A stretch of 64,000 nt of DNA from Seinonella peptonophila (GTDB lineage: Bacteria > Bacillota > Bacilli > Thermoactinomycetales > Thermoactinomycetaceae): contig NZ_FQVL01000002.1 of NCBI RefSeq assembly GCF_900129355.1, positions 1-64,000 of the forward strand, read 5' to 3'. Both the position numbers and the translations under genes were made by a program. Under the pieces are notes generated by a model. It made no database searches. It saw only the letters and a list, made by a program, of their open reading frames with translations, and was not told the origin of the DNA. Positions 1 to 13,500 of the stretch are shown in pieces; the stretch's first letter is position 1, and the number at the start of each line of letters is the position of its first letter.

Positions 1-3000
1 GCTTCCGCTTCTGGATGCTGACAAACACGATCCCATAATGGTGCTAAGAGATTAGACTCTAAGATGGGGACCGTTGTTTGATTCCATTGTTGTAATTGTC
101 TCTGCTCGAATGGTTGGAGAAATGAGTATTTCCCAATCGATTGATTTGGATTTTGAATAATTTCTTGTAATAATTGTCGATACAAACGACTCATTCGTTC
201 AATTGTTTCAACAGTGAACAAATCTGAATTATATTCAAAGATCCCTCTCCATTCACCATCTTCTTCAGTCACAATCAACGATAAATCAAATTTAGCAGTT
301 GTTTGAGGAATTGAAAAAGTGCTTACTTTTAGGTTCGAAATGGACTCAAAGGACTGATTTTGCTCTTGTAGGGCAAACATCACCTGAAAGAGCGGCGAAT
401 ATGTCAAACTTCGTTCAGGTTGTAGTTCATCGACAATTTGCTCAAAAGGAACATCTTGATGCTCATATGCTTCTAAAGCAGTTTTACGAACCTGGGCAAC
501 CAGTTCTCGAAAATCCCAATCAAACGACAAATTCGTGCGGTATACTTGTGTATTCACAAAGAAACCGATACACTTCTCCATCCAAACTTGACTTCGGTTT
601 GCAATGGGGCTACCAATCGCAAATTGATTTTGACCACTCAAACGAGCAAGTAATACTTGAAAGGCTGCTAATAAAATCATAAATAGCGTAGCACCTTCTG
701 TGCGACCCAGCTTTTCCAGTTGCCCAATCCAAGCGTTTGGTATCGATAAATCAAAGCTAGCTCCAGTAAATGTCTGCTCAGCAGAACGCGGATGATCAAG
801 CGGCAATTGAAGTACTGGGGTATTTGCTAACTTCTGTTTCCAATAGTCCAATTGTTGCTGCCAAGCACCTGTACTTGATAATTTTCTCTGCCAAACGGCA
901 AAATCAGTATATTGCCATTCCTCTTCTTGTATAGCAGGTTCTTTTCCAACAAGAAGATCTTGATAAATCGAAAATAATTCCTTTTTAAAGACATTTAAAG
1001 ACCAGCCATCAGCAATGATATGGTGAAATAATACAAAGAAAATCCAACTTTGTTCCCCAGTCCGAAACAGATGTAAGCGAAAGAGTGGACCTTGTTCAAG
1101 TGAGAAACCTTGCTCCATTTCTTGCTGGATTGCCTGCAATGTAGCGATCTCTGGATCTGAAGTTACACGCAAATCCGTCATCGTCAGAGGTAAAGTGATC
1201 TCTTCGTTTATTTTCTGGAACAACTCACCATCTTGTTCAACAAATGTAGTACGTAAAGACCCATGCCGGTTCGTCAACATTTGACAGCTACTTGCTAAGA
1301 CAGCTACATCTAGCTTCCCATTTAGCTCCAATGCATAAGGGATTTGGTAAACAGAAGTCCCTGGAATAAAACGTTCGAAAAACCATATTCGCTGCTGTGC
1401 AAAAGAAGCGGGAATCGGTTTTGAACAATCGACTCTTTCAACAGTGGGTAATGCTGTCTTCTCTGCTGTACGCATCTCACTCTCAACAGCCATTGCCAAT
1501 TGTTCAATCGTGGGTGCCTCAAATAGAACGCGCAGCGGCATCTTTAGTTGAAATACTTCATTCATTCGTGCAACAACGCGAGTTGCTAATAGTGAATGAC
1601 CACCAAGTTGAAAAAAATGACTCTGTTTCCCTTGTGGTGAAATGGGCAAAACTGTTTTCCAAATATCACGTATTAACTGTTCCACCGTTGTTAACTCTTC
1701 TTGCGAATAAGATCCTTGTTGTTGAGGTTTGGGCAGCGCCTTGCGATCCACTTTTCCATTTGGTGTTAAGGGTAGTTCATCCAAAGTAACAAAAAATGCA
1801 GGTACCATATAATCAGGTATATACTGACGGAGATACTCAGTCCAATCTACCAAATGATCCTCACCTGTGAGATAAGCGACTAATTGTTGCCCAATACCAA
1901 CATCGTTACGAGCCACCACCACCACATCGTGAATTGCTTCATGTTGTCTGAGCAAGGCCTCAATCTCACCACATTCAATCCGGTACCCGCGAATCTTCAC
2001 CTGATGATCGATACGACCCAAAAATTCAAGTTGTCCATCCTCATTCCAACGCACAAGATCGCCAGTTCGATATAACCGACCGAATTCCGAATGAATGATA
2101 AACTTCTCTTTTGTTAATTGAGGTTGGTTCCGATATCCACGGGCTACACCATGTCCCCCTAAATACAGCTCACCAGGCACTCCAATGGGTAAGAGCTGTT
2201 GATACTGATCAAGCACATATGCGCTTGAATTCGCAATAGATCTACCAATAGCAGGAGCCAGCTCACGACCTTTAGGTACTAAATAGAAGGTAGAATAAGT
2301 TGTATCCTCTGAGGGTCCATATAGATTGTATACATGCTGAATCGATTCCCGCTCATATAATTGCCGAACTATATCCGTAGGAAGCGGCTCACCTGCTAAA
2401 TTTACCGTCATGACCTGGGGGGGAATCACTTCCATTCTCAACAATTCGGCCATCGCTGAAGGAACAGTATTTAGTAATGTAACCAACTCTCGACCCTTCA
2501 ACTGAGGGAGCTGTAAGATATCGTCAGCAATGATTACCTTCCCACCACAACTTAAAGGAGCAAACAACTCAAAAACAGACAGGTCAAAACAGATAGAGGT
2601 AGCAGCTAAGACGCCCCCAAGCTCCTGTTGGCTAAAGACCTGATGAGCCCAACTGATAAAGGAGACTGCATTTCGGTGCTCGATCATCACGCCTTTTGGC
2701 TTACCCGTTGAACCTGAGGTATAAATAATATAGGCTAACTGTTCAGGGTTCAATTCTAAGCGGGGTCGGACACTTGGAATGTTTAACCAAAGCATTTCGT
2801 CGTCTAAGCAGTATTGCTCCAATTCAAGGTCAGAGAAACGATTGAGCAGTGATTTTTCCGTTAATAGCACAACAGCTGCACTATCTTCCAACATATACCG
2901 AACACGTTCTTCGGGATATGCAGGATCTAGTGGAACATATGCGGCACCTGCTTTTAAAACACCAAGAATTGCAACCACCATATCAATGGAGCGATGTAAA

Positions 3001-4559
3001 CAAATCCCTACTCTTTCCTCAGGAAGAACACCTGAAGATAGCAATTGTCCTGCAACTCGATTTGCTCGTTCGTCTAATTCTTGATAAGTGATCTGGTGTG
3101 CTTGGTCGATTAGAGCAATCTGATCAGGGGCCTGATCCACCTGCTCTTCAATCAAATGATGAAGCATAGAATGTTGCGAATAGGGTAGCTTTTCTCCATC
3201 CCATTCATGAAATTGTCTCAACTCATCTGGATATAATAGCTGGATTTGTTCCAAATGCAATCCCGTTGGATTTTTGATCATTTGCTGTAGAAGATGAACA
3301 AAATGACTAATTAATCGCCGAATGGCTGAGTCAGCAAATTTGCTACGATCCCATGACCATTTGAATAACATCCGTCTGCCAGGAACGACCAATAAATTAA
3401 ATGGGAAATTGGTTCGTTCTACTGCATAAAGCCCTTCAATTCGAACATTTCCCGCATGAAACTGCTCAAGTGGATAATTTTCAAAGGCGATTAACGATTC
3501 AAACATAGATGTTCCTTGTGGCAGTTGGCTCCATGATTGAATATCGACTAAAGATGTATACTCATATTCTCTTGCTTCGGCTTGCTGTTGCTGCAGCTCT
3601 TTGAGCCAATCGAGAACAGTCTTACCTGGTTCAACCCTTACCAATGAAGGCAAAGTGTTAATAAACATGCCAATCATCGATTCAAATCGATCTAAATCGA
3701 CAGGACGACCTGAAACAGTAGTGCCAAATAGTACTTGTTCCTGACTTGTATAACGATTTAACAATAATGCCCAAGCACCCTGAATCCATGTGTTTAGAGT
3801 TAATTGATGACGTCTGGCTACTTCTTCTAGCTGTTTCGTCCATTCCTCATCCAGCCATTCTTCAAAAGTAGCAAAAAGCATGGATGGCTGGGATTCAGAC
3901 AAATACCGATTAGGTTGTACGGGAAGAAAGGTTGGTTCCGTCACAGTCGCTAAGCGTTCTTTCCAAAATCTCTCAGCTGATGCTTGATCCTGTTGCTGTA
4001 TCCAAGCTACATAATCTCGAAATGATTGTTCTGGAATCTCTTCAACACACTGTTGTTGAAGAAGCTGTTGATAGTAGTAACATGTTTCTTGCAAAAGTAG
4101 GGAAAAGCTCCAACCATCCAAAATTAAATGGTGAAAAGTCCACAACACCTGATACTGTTCTTCATCCATTCGAATAATGGATATACGCATCAAAGGGGGG
4201 CGATCCAATGAAAAGCCCCTTCTCCTATCTTCCTGCATCAGTTGTTGCCATTTCTTCTCTTGCTGTGCTGATGAATAGGATCGCCAATCTTCTTCATGCC
4301 AAGGAAGGTCTGCGCGTTGCCAAACAATTTGCAAAGGTTGCTGGAGTTCTTCCCACATAAATGCCGTCCGTAAAACCGAAAACTTGTCAATTGCTGTTCT
4401 CCAAGCTTGTTGATAGACTGGTAGGTCTACCTCTCCTCGAAGCGTAAAGCAAATCTGATTCAGATAGACACCCATATTTTCCTCATAAAGTGCATGGAAT
4501 AGGATCCCTTGCTGGGCAGGTGTCAACTCATATAAATCCTGAAGGTCTTCCATCACCAT
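1..4559 (-). CDS. Nonribosomal peptide synthetase, C-A-PCP-C-(A...), 3' end outside window
   Basis: The reading frame stays open from ATG 4559 to the left edge (about 1519 codons), so the C-terminal part is missing. Reading the minus strand gives a first condensation domain beginning ELTPAQQGILFHALY with active site HHLILDGW near 4110-4135, the DCL type that accepts a D-configured donor. An adenylation domain follows (YTSGSTGKPKG near 2700, YGPSEDTTYS near 2320), then a carrier protein with GGHSLLATR near 1590, a second condensation domain (HHIIADGWS near 1020) and the first residues of another adenylation domain at the left edge. The adenylation pocket reads D-L-F-N-N-A-L-T-Y by alignment with GrsA. 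It starts 4 nt after the stop of the upstream synthetase and is almost certainly co-transcribed and next in the assembly line. The start is ATG 4559, behind AGAAAGG; an in-frame TTG lies directly before it. Confidence 0.93.
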   Translation of the reverse strand, partial: MVMEDLQDLYELTPAQQGILFHALYEENMGVYLNQICFTLRGEVDLPVYQQAWRTAIDKFSVLRTAFMWEELQQPLQIVWQRADLPWHEEDWRSYSSAQQEKKWQQLMQEDRRRGFSLDRPPLMRISIIRMDEEQYQVLWTFHHLILDGWSFSLLLQETCYYYQQLLQQQCVEEIPEQSFRDYVAWIQQQDQASAERFWKERLATVTEPTFLPVQPNRYLSESQPSMLFATFEEWLDEEWTKQLEEVARRHQLTLNTWIQGAWALLLNRYTSQEQVLFGTTVSGRPVDLDRFESMIGMFINTLPSLVRVEPGKTVLDWLKELQQQQAEAREYEYTSLVDIQSWSQLPQGTSMFESLIAFENYPLEQFHAGNVRIEGLYAVERTNFPFNLLVVPGRRMLFKWSWDRSKFADSAIRRLISHFVHLLQQMIKNPTGLHLEQIQLLYPDELRQFHEWDGEKLPYSQHSMLHHLIEEQVDQAPDQIALIDQAHQITYQELDERANRVAGQLLSSGVLPEERVGICLHRSIDMVVAILGVLKAGAAYVPLDPAYPEERVRYMLEDSAAVVLLTEKSLLNRFSDLELEQYCLDDEMLWLNIPSVRPRLELNPEQLAYIIYTSGSTGKPKGVMIEHRNAVSFISWAHQVFSQQELGGVLAATSICFDLSVFELFAPLSCGGKVIIADDILQLPQLKGRELVTLLNTVPSAMAELLRMEVIPPQVMTVNLAGEPLPTDIVRQLYERESIQHVYNLYGPSEDTTYSTFYLVPKGRELAPAIGRSIANSSAYVLDQYQQLLPIGVPGELYLGGHGVARGYRNQPQLTKEKFIIHSEFGRLYRTGDLVRWNEDGQLEFLGRIDHQVKIRGYRIECGEIEALLRQHEAIHDVVVVARNDVGIGQQLVAYLTGEDHLVDWTEYLRQYIPDYMVPAFFVTLDELPLTPNGKVDRKALPKPQQQGSYSQEELTTVEQLIRDIWKTVLPISPQGKQSHFFQLGGHSLLATRVVARMNEVFQLKMPLRVLFEAPTIEQLAMAVESEMRTAEKTALPTVERVDCSKPIPASFAQQRIWFFERFIPGTSVYQIPYALELNGKLDVAVLASSCQMLTNRHGSLRTTFVEQDGELFQKINEEITLPLTMTDLRVTSDPEIATLQAIQQEMEQGFSLEQGPLFRLHLFRTGEQSWIFFVLFHHIIADGWSLNVFKKELFSIYQDLLVGKEPAIQEEEWQYTDFAVWQRKLSSTGAWQQQLDYWKQKLANTPVLQLPLDHPRSAEQTFTGASFDLSIPNAWIGQLEKLGRTEGATLFMILLAAFQVLLARLSGQNQFAIGSPIANRSQVWMEKCIGFFVNTQVYRTNLSFDWDFRELVAQVRKTALEAYEHQDVPFEQIVDELQPERSLTYSPLFQVMFALQEQNQSFESISNLKVSTFSIPQTTAKFDLSLIVTEEDGEWRGIFEYNSDLFTVETIERMSRLYRQLLQEIIQNPNQSIGKYSFLQPFEQRQLQQWNQTTVPILESNLLAPLWDRVCQHPEAE

Positions 4560-4563
4560 CAAT

Positions 4564-7500
4564 TCAGCCCTTTCTCTGACTGATTTTCGCTAGCACTTTC
4601 GATAACTCAGATTGATTCAGCCTTGCTTGCGGAAAATCAGAGGGATTAAAACTTGTTGGGTCGGGCGAGGATTGGTTGATAAACCAGCGTAACCCTTCCA
4701 TAAATGCTTGCCCTAGTTGTTTGATAGATTCACTCGTGAAAGTGTTGCGACTATATAGAAACTCCCATTTTAATTCGTTACCAAGTTGAATACCTGTCAC
4801 ATCAATCAAATGCGGTCGAACATTCTCTTGACGGCGACTGGGTCCTAGAAATTGAATCCACTCTTTTACAACAGAAGACTTTGCGACGGACAAGTCGAAG
4901 CGTCCGAGATAATTGAAGCTCATCAGAGCAGGAAATCTCTCAAGTTCCTGTAGTAAGCTGTCTTGTTTGAGGTATCGCAACATTCCATATCCAATACCAT
5001 TTTGAGGGATTTGCCGATATCGTTCTTTGATCGAGCGCAATATTGTTGCCATCTCATATTGACCATCTGTTCCTAATAGCAAAGGATAAATGGAAGTAAA
5101 CCAACCAACAGTCCGAGAAAGATCTACATTCTCATCTAATGTTTCACGACCATGTCCTTCTAAATGAACCAATAAATGATCTTCTCTAGACCAACTGTGA
5201 TATGCACGCATCAAAGCAGCGAGTAAAATTTCCATCAATTTTGCCCGGAAACGAACGGGCACTTCCGTTATAAGCCGACTTGTTTCTGCTTCGGAACATG
5301 AAAATTTGATTGAATCAGTCATTGAATCTATATTGAACTGAGCATTTTCCACCATTTGAGATGATGCTGTTTGTAACTGTTTTTGCCAAAAATCACGTTC
5401 TTGTTCAATTTTCTCTTGCTGGCTATCACTTCGTAATAATGTTGACCATTGTTTGAATGAACTTGATTTTTCAGGTAGCTTCATCATTTGATTCATTAAT
5501 AATTGTTCACTTAGCGTTGCAAAATCTTCTAGCAACACCCTCCATGAAACACCATCGACTACCAAATGATGAATGACCCAGACCAGATACTGTTTCTGAA
5601 GCTTCTCGAATCGAACCAAGCCGATTTTCAATAGTGGACCTTGCTCTATATTTAACTGACCTTCCAATTCCAATTGCACTTCATTTAGTTTTGTTTTCCA
5701 TTCTCCTTCTCCAGCATATAACTGAATCAGCTCTTCTTCCTCAGCCGATGTATACTTTGCTTTCCAACTGTCATCTTCTTTATAAAACCGCAGTCGAAGC
5801 GCATCATGGTGTTGAACTAAAAATTGAATCACCTGCTCTACTTGTTCACTCGTCACATTTGCATCGAGCTCAAACCAGACAGATTGATTCCAGTTATGTC
5901 GGTTTGGAATTTGTTGTGAGAAAAACCATGTTTGGATTGGAGTTAGAGACAAATCACCTTCAACTAATCCTTGTTCAGCTTGCACTGCTATGTGTTCTTT
6001 TGCCAATACAGCTAACTCAGCTATCGTTGGAGCCGCAAAAAAGTGTTTAGGTGTTAATTTCAATCCTTCTGCCTTCGCTTTGGCTATTACCTGTAAAATC
6101 AAAATCGAATCTCCACCTAATTCAAAGAAATGATCATGTATGCTTACTTGTTCCACTTGTAGGACTTCCTGCCAAATATTCTTCAAAGTTTCTTCAATAT
6201 GATTTCTTGGATGACTGTGTTTCTTTTTATGCTGCAACACTTGATCTGGCTTTGGTAATTGATTTCGATCGATCTTTCCATTTGGCGTAAGCCTAAATGC
6301 AGATAATTCTACGAAATGGGAAGGTATCATATATTCGGGTAATAATTTTCTTAAAAAAGCTCTCCAATCTGTTACTCCACGATCCGCTTCCATTTGTAAT
6401 TCCATATAAGCGGCAAGTCTTTTTCCTCGTTCATCCTCTACAGTTATGACAACAGCATCCCGAACCAATTCATGACGGCGTAATGCCTCTTCAATCTCTC
6501 CACACTCAATGCGAAAACCGCGTATCTTTGTTTGAAAGTCAACTCTACCCAAAAATTGAAGTTGACCATCATTGCGATATCTTACTAAATCACCTGTTCG
6601 ATAAAGGCGAACTCCTTCTGCATTGGTCACAAATCGCTCTGTTGTGATATCCTCGCGTCTCCAATACCCTCGAGCAACCCCTTCACCGGAAAGATAACAT
6701 TCACCTACAACTCCAAGTGGAACAGGTTGGAGGAATCGATCAAGCACATGAACCTGGGTTTGATTAATCGGCCGCCCAATTACTGGGCTACTTCGTTCAG
6801 ATCGTTCAATCAAAGCAAAAGTTGAATATGTCGTATCTTCAGACGGGCCATATAGATTGAATACTTTCTCAACATGGTCGAATTGATATAGTTGATCGAC
6901 CAATGTCTGGGACAATGGCTCCCCAGCCAAATTTATAACGCGAATCGATGTTGATAATGTCTGATGTCTTACCCATTCACTTGCAGCAGATGGAACGGTA
7001 TTTACCAAAGTGATCTGTTCCCGATATGGAAGATCTGGCAGTTCAAGCGCATTCTCAGCAATACAGACCATCCCTCCCCCACAAAGTGTAACGAAGATTT
7101 CAAAGATAGATAGATCAAAACAGATCGATGTAGATGCAAGTACACCAGCAAGTTCTCTTTTCTCATATGTAGAAAGGGCCCAGTGTATCAAAGCTAATAC
7201 ATTTCGATGTTCGATCATGACTCCTTTTGGCTTACCAGTTGATCCAGATGTATAGATCAAGTAGGATAATTGTTCTTTCTTAGTAGGTATGTCAAGATTT
7301 CCCTTAGGTAATGTCTGCCAATTCTCTTTATCTTCCAAGCATACGAATGTCAGTTCAGAAGGTAGATTTTGCAAGCAGCTTTGCTCGGTGAGCACAACTT
7401 TTAACTCGGCATCCTTCGTCATATAGGTAATCCGTTTTGCTGGGTATTGCGGATCAAGAGGAACATATGCAGCTCCAGCTTTTAACACTGCTAACATTGC

Positions 7501-10500
7501 AACAATCATTTCAACTGAACGTGTTAGGCAAATACCAACAAATGTTTCCTCACACACCCCTAACTGTCGTAGATATCGTGCTAATCGGTTTGCTCGCTCG
7601 TTAAGCTGCTGAAATGTATAAGCATGATGTCGGTCGCGAACGGCGATTTGCATTGGAGCCTTTTCTACTTGTGCTTCAATCCATTGATGAATGGATGAAT
7701 AGCTCATTTCAGCAATTGTTTCTGATCGATTCCATTGAGAAATCAATGCTCTTTCCTCAGCTAAAAGCAATGAACAACGATCAATTCTCTGCTTTGGTTG
7801 ATTGATCATGATTTGCATGATCTGTTCAAAATGAAGAAGAAAACGATCCATCGTCTCAACATCAAAAAGATCTCGATTATATTCCAATACCAACTCAAGT
7901 CCAGCATCCGTCTCGGTTACAAACAGCGTTACATCATACTTTGCTGTCTGACCATAAACAGAAAGCTGTCTTACTTCCCCGTCCTTTAGCTGATGCATCA
8001 CAATCGGTGTATTTTGTAAAACCAACATCACTTGAAAAAGGGGGGTGTGACTGAGATCACGGGTAATTTTTAATTCCTCAAGCAATTGCTCAAAAGGTAC
8101 AGTCTGATGTTCATAAGCAGCAAGAGCTGTCTCTTTCACTTGTTGTAAAAGTTGGCGAAATTGACTTGCAGGCGAAATTTTAGTCCGAAATACTAAAGGA
8201 TTAATAAAAGAACCCACCAACTGTTCTAACTCTTGGTGATTTTCTCTTCCAGCTACTGGACTTCCAATGCAAAGATCATTTTGACCCGTATAACGATATA
8301 ATAAAGCCTGTAATCCCGTTAATAACGTCATAAAAAGAGTTACATTCTCTTGCTGGCAAAATCGCTTGATTTGATTTGTGAAATCATTTGAACAAAGCTT
8401 CTTTTTCACACCACCACGATAAGTCTGAACAGGTGGGCGTGGACGATCAGACGGTAATTGCAAAGCTGATGGTGGATTTGCCAATTGCTTACGCCAATAC
8501 TCAATTGCCGGTTTTCGTGCAGCGGTTGCCGCTTCTGTTCGTTGCCAAACAGCAAAATCTGCAAATTGAATGGGCAGATGATCCAGCTCGATTTGTGCAT
8601 CATTTAATAGCGTCTCATAATACTCTGATAATTCATTGATAATCAACTGAACAGACCAGCCATCGATGACCATATGATGACCCACAAAAAATAGGACAGA
8701 ACTTTGCTCATTTAAGCGAATCAATGAAAATCGAATAGATGCTTCCCGTTCTAACGCAAAAGGAGTATCAATCTGCTCCTGCATATATTGCATCATAGCA
8801 TGTTGCTTTTCTTCATCTGATAATGCTTGAAGATCAACTTCATCGATAGGAACTTGCCAAGTTTGATGAATGATTTGTTGCCCAATGCCATCGCGTTCAA
8901 TGAATGTTGTACGTAATATCTCATGACGTTGGATCAAGCGATCAACACACCGCTGCATGAGAGAAGCTTCAAGTCTGATCCCTTCGATTTGAAAGGCGGC
9001 AGGTACATTATATACTTCTCGATTTTCTGACATAAATCGATCAAGAAACCATAATCGTTGTTGTGTATAAGACAAAGGAGCTTCTTCTCGCTGACTACGT
9101 ACAGGTATCGACCGATTCATTTGTTTGTTAATCGTTGTTAAGCGAGTTGCTAATGCTGTAATCGTTGAATACTGAAATAAATCACGAACAGAAAGTGTAA
9201 TTTGAAACTCCTTTTTAATTGCTGCAATCAAACGCATCGCTAATAAGGAGTGACCACCCAACTGAAAAAAGCTAACTTCAGTACTCAAATCTTTTGTTGG
9301 TAATAATGTAGACCAAATCTCCCATAATCGCTGTTCAACTGGCGTTTGTGGCAGTTTTCTCTCCTCATCACTCGAGACAAAGACCGGATCAGGAAGGGCT
9401 TTTCGGTTAATCTTCCCACTTGGTGTGAGCGGCATGGTTTCTAGTACAATAACTTGATCTGGTATCATATAGCTAGGTAATCGTTCACTCATAAATTGTA
9501 TTAAATCTTCAGTCAATGACTGAGCCGAATCATCCCAAACTAAATAAAGAAGTAATCGTTGCTCTCGTACAATCACAACAGCATTTTTCACCGATTTAAA
9601 TTGATCGACTGCTGCTTCAATTTCTCCGAGTTCGATACGGAAGCCGCGCAGCTTTACTTGATTATCAATCCTTCCAATGATTTGTAATTCTCCATTAGAA
9701 TCCCAGCGTACCAAATCACCCGTTCGGTAAAGTCGACCATATGAGGGATGATCAATATATCGCTGTGCTGTTAACTCCTCCCAATTTAGATAACCTCGCG
9801 TCACACCTGAACCACCAATATATAATTCTCCTACTACTCCTTGGGGCACCAAATTTCCATATTCATCAAAAATATAAAGCTGTGTATTGCGAATCGGGCG
9901 GCCAATGCTCGGTGGACAGTTTGCGCCTTTTTTAGTCAATGCGAATGTAGAATAGGTTGTACATTCGGATGGTCCATATAGGTTATAAATCTTCTTGATA
10001 TGCGAAATTTGATAGAGTTTCTGCACCAATCGATTTGATAATGTTTCACCTGCAAGATTGACCACTTTCACTGTTTTAGGCAAAGCTTCCGTACGAAGTA
10101 ATTCCATTGCAACGGAGGGAACAACATCCACAAGTGTGACATATTCTCGATCTACAGAATCGATCAATTGCGTACCATCATTGATTAGGATCGAAGTTCC
10201 TCCCATTGATAATGGGACAAACAGTTCAAAGATGGATAAATCAAAACAGATTGAAGTTGAAAATAACACGCCCACTAGCTCGTCTTTTGTATAAGTCTGA
10301 TGAGCCCAAGCGACTAAATTCACAGCCTGAGCATGCTCGATCGCAACACCTTTTGGCATTCCTGTCGAACCGGAAGTATAGATGATATATGCTAAACGAT
10401 GAGCATCTTTCATAGGTTCCAACTGTCCTTCTGGTTGCTGTTTAAGCTCTGCCCATTCTTGATCTAGTACAATACATGGACTGTCAGTTGGAAGCAATTG

Positions 10501-13500
10501 TTGATACTCAATTCGCGATGTCGTTAAAGTGGTAGCTATATTGGCATCATCGATCATATAACGAATGCGTTGCAGGGGATAGGATGGATCAATCGGTACA
10601 TAAGCAGCACCTAATTTTAAAACAGCCAATATTCCGGCTACCATTTCCCAAGAACGATCACAACATATACCTATCAAATCATCAGCATTGTAGCCTTGCT
10701 TTAGCAGATAATATGCGAGCTGATCCGCTCTTCGGTTTAACTCTTGATATGAATAGGCTTCACCTGCACACCTTAGCGCGATATGTTGGGGCGTTCGTTT
10801 AACCTGCATCTCAAACAGTTGTGGCAATGTGGTGCAGATATCTTCTTCATTTTGATATCCTGCTAATTGTAATAATCTGTTTTGTTCATCCTTTGGGATA
10901 ATTGTACAATCTGCTATTAATTGTTCTGGATTCCTAAGTACAAGCTCCACCAGAACCATTAAACTTTCTAACATGCGATCTGCTGTCTGTTTGCGGAATA
11001 GTTTTGTATCATATTGTAGACATAATGCAAACTCCTTGCCTAAATCAGCTAGTAGAAAACTGAGATCAAATTGCGATGTCTGTTCATCTATTGAATATGT
11101 TTTGCAATTGATTCCACCCACTGTAAAGGGAACTTGATCAACACCTAATGCCATAGCAGGTACTGCTCGTTCTAATGAAGGGCTTTGTTCAAAAACAAAC
11201 ATGGTCTGAAATAACGGTGAAAGTTGTTCATTTCGCTCAATCTGTTTCTGCTCCAATATTTCAGCTAAAGATAGATGACGATACTGGAAAGCTTTATCTA
11301 CTTTTGACTTGATTTGTTTGAATAATTTACAAAATGATAGCTGTTTTTCAATCTGTCCGCGAATGACCATCGGTTGAACAAAATAACCGACCAAATCTGC
11401 CCATTCAACCATTTCACGACCTGAAACAGGGGAACCGACTAAAATATCGTCTTGACCTGCATAATGTGAAAGCATCACTTGATAAAGTGTTAAAAAGAAT
11501 ACATACGGTGTCACTTGGTGACGACTACAGAAATCATATATTTGTTGATGTAGATTTTGATCGAGAGATCGATATATTTTAGCCCCTTGAAATGACTGTT
11601 GCTTCGGACGCTCATAATCGAAAGGTAGCGAGAGTATCGGTAAATCACCTTTTAATTCTTGAGCCCAATATTTCTTCGCTTCCTCTCTTTCCCTACTCTC
11701 TTTTTCATGCTGTTCATAAAAAACATAATCTGCATATCCATAATCCAACTCAGTCAATGATTCGTATTTCTGCGAGTATAAGAGTTCCCACTCATTTATT
11801 AGCAGATCGATTGACCAAAGATCACTAATCATATGATGAAGGACAAAAAGAATGATGGCTTGATCAGAACCTTTAAACAATCGAGCACGAAATAAGGGGC
11901 CTTCTTGCAAATCGAATGGAGCCCAAGCCTCCTCTTTAAGAGATGCTTTTAGCATTTCTTCCGTCCACTCATTAATTTGAATTACTTGTGCATTAGCCAC
12001 TTGTGATGCTAACACTCGTTGGCAAGGATATCCTTCTACATCTTCATCAAACACCGTACGCAATGCGGGATGGCGATTTACTAATTGTTGAATTGATATT
12101 CGCCACTGTTTTTCATCTAGCTCATCTTCCACCTGAAAAGCAATTGGTAAATGATAGGCACGATTCTCAGGATGTAACTGATGTAAGTACCAAAGAGCAG
12201 ATTGATTCTTTGAGAGTGGATATAGATTTGCGTTTTGATTTAATTGCGGTACATGTGCAATCGCTTGTCCATCTTTAGACGATATGTTTAATAGGATTTG
12301 TTCGACCAAGTTCATTACTGAATCATCCGACAAGAAAAGATCAAAAGATAAGCGGATCTGCAACTGCTGCTCAAGCAAATGCTTTAATTGTAAAACCTGA
12401 ATGGAGTCGCAACCTTGTACACGTATTGACTTAGATGGGTCAAACCGACCATTAGGCAAAATTTGAACAAATAGTTGCTGAATCAAAAAAAGCAACTGAT
12501 CTTGATCTAATTGATCAAAGCGAATAACCTCTTCTTTTCGCGAACAATTTGTCTCCTCGTGTCTCCAGTTCCTTTGATAACGAATGCCTGTTAACTCTTC
12601 ATTGAGATATGCAGCTTTACACGCTCGCCTTTGAATTTTGCCACTCGATGTCTTCGTCACTCTATTTTCTGCGAGCAGGACTAACTCATAAAGAGGAACT
12701 CCATGTTCAGCAGCTACTTGTCGAGAAATCGACTCCGCTATATGGTCTAGATCTTCATCTGGTATATGATCCCGAACTTCTTGTACGACTACTAATACTT
12801 CTTGACCAGAACGTTCAACGGAAAAAGCTGCTCCACAGCCAGGTCGAATCTTCGATGAAACTGATTCAACGGTTTGCTCAATGTCTTGTGGATAATGATT
12901 TTTACCGCGAATAATGATTAGATCCTTAAAGCGACCTGTTAAGTAAAGCTCGCCTTGATAGATGAATCCTAAATCTCCTGTACGTAAAAAAGGACCTTCT
13001 TTCCCCAAATAAGCATGAAAATCTTCAGCAGTTTGCTCAGGACGTTTCCAATAACCAGTTGCAACGCTTAATCCTTTCACCCAAATTTCGCCAATTTCGT
13101 TTTCTTCCACTTCTTCTAATGTATGTGGGTGAACCAGTTTCAGCTCATAACCCTCTCCAATCGGGCCACAACTAACAAATGACTGACTATTTTCACTTAG
13201 ACCAGTAATCTGAATATTCCCTTGCTCCAATTGCTCTTTTTCGACAAATAAAGTGTTCGGCTCTTCAGATACCTTTCCACCAGATATAAAAAGAGTCGTC
13301 TCAGCCATTCCATACATTGGATAATGTACTTGTGGGCGAAATCCATATGGAGCAAAAGTCTTGGTAAATCGCTCTAGGGTTTCTTGTCGTACCGGTTCTG
13401 CACAGTTTACCGCCACTCTCCAACAACTCAAATCTAGTTGTGCACGTTGCTCAGGTGTTGTTTTGCGAACACATAAATCAAAGCCAAAATTAGGACTGCA

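Noticed and set aside
299-682. Plus-strand frame of 127 codons at the left end
   Set aside because: It is antisense to the second condensation domain of the partial synthetase.
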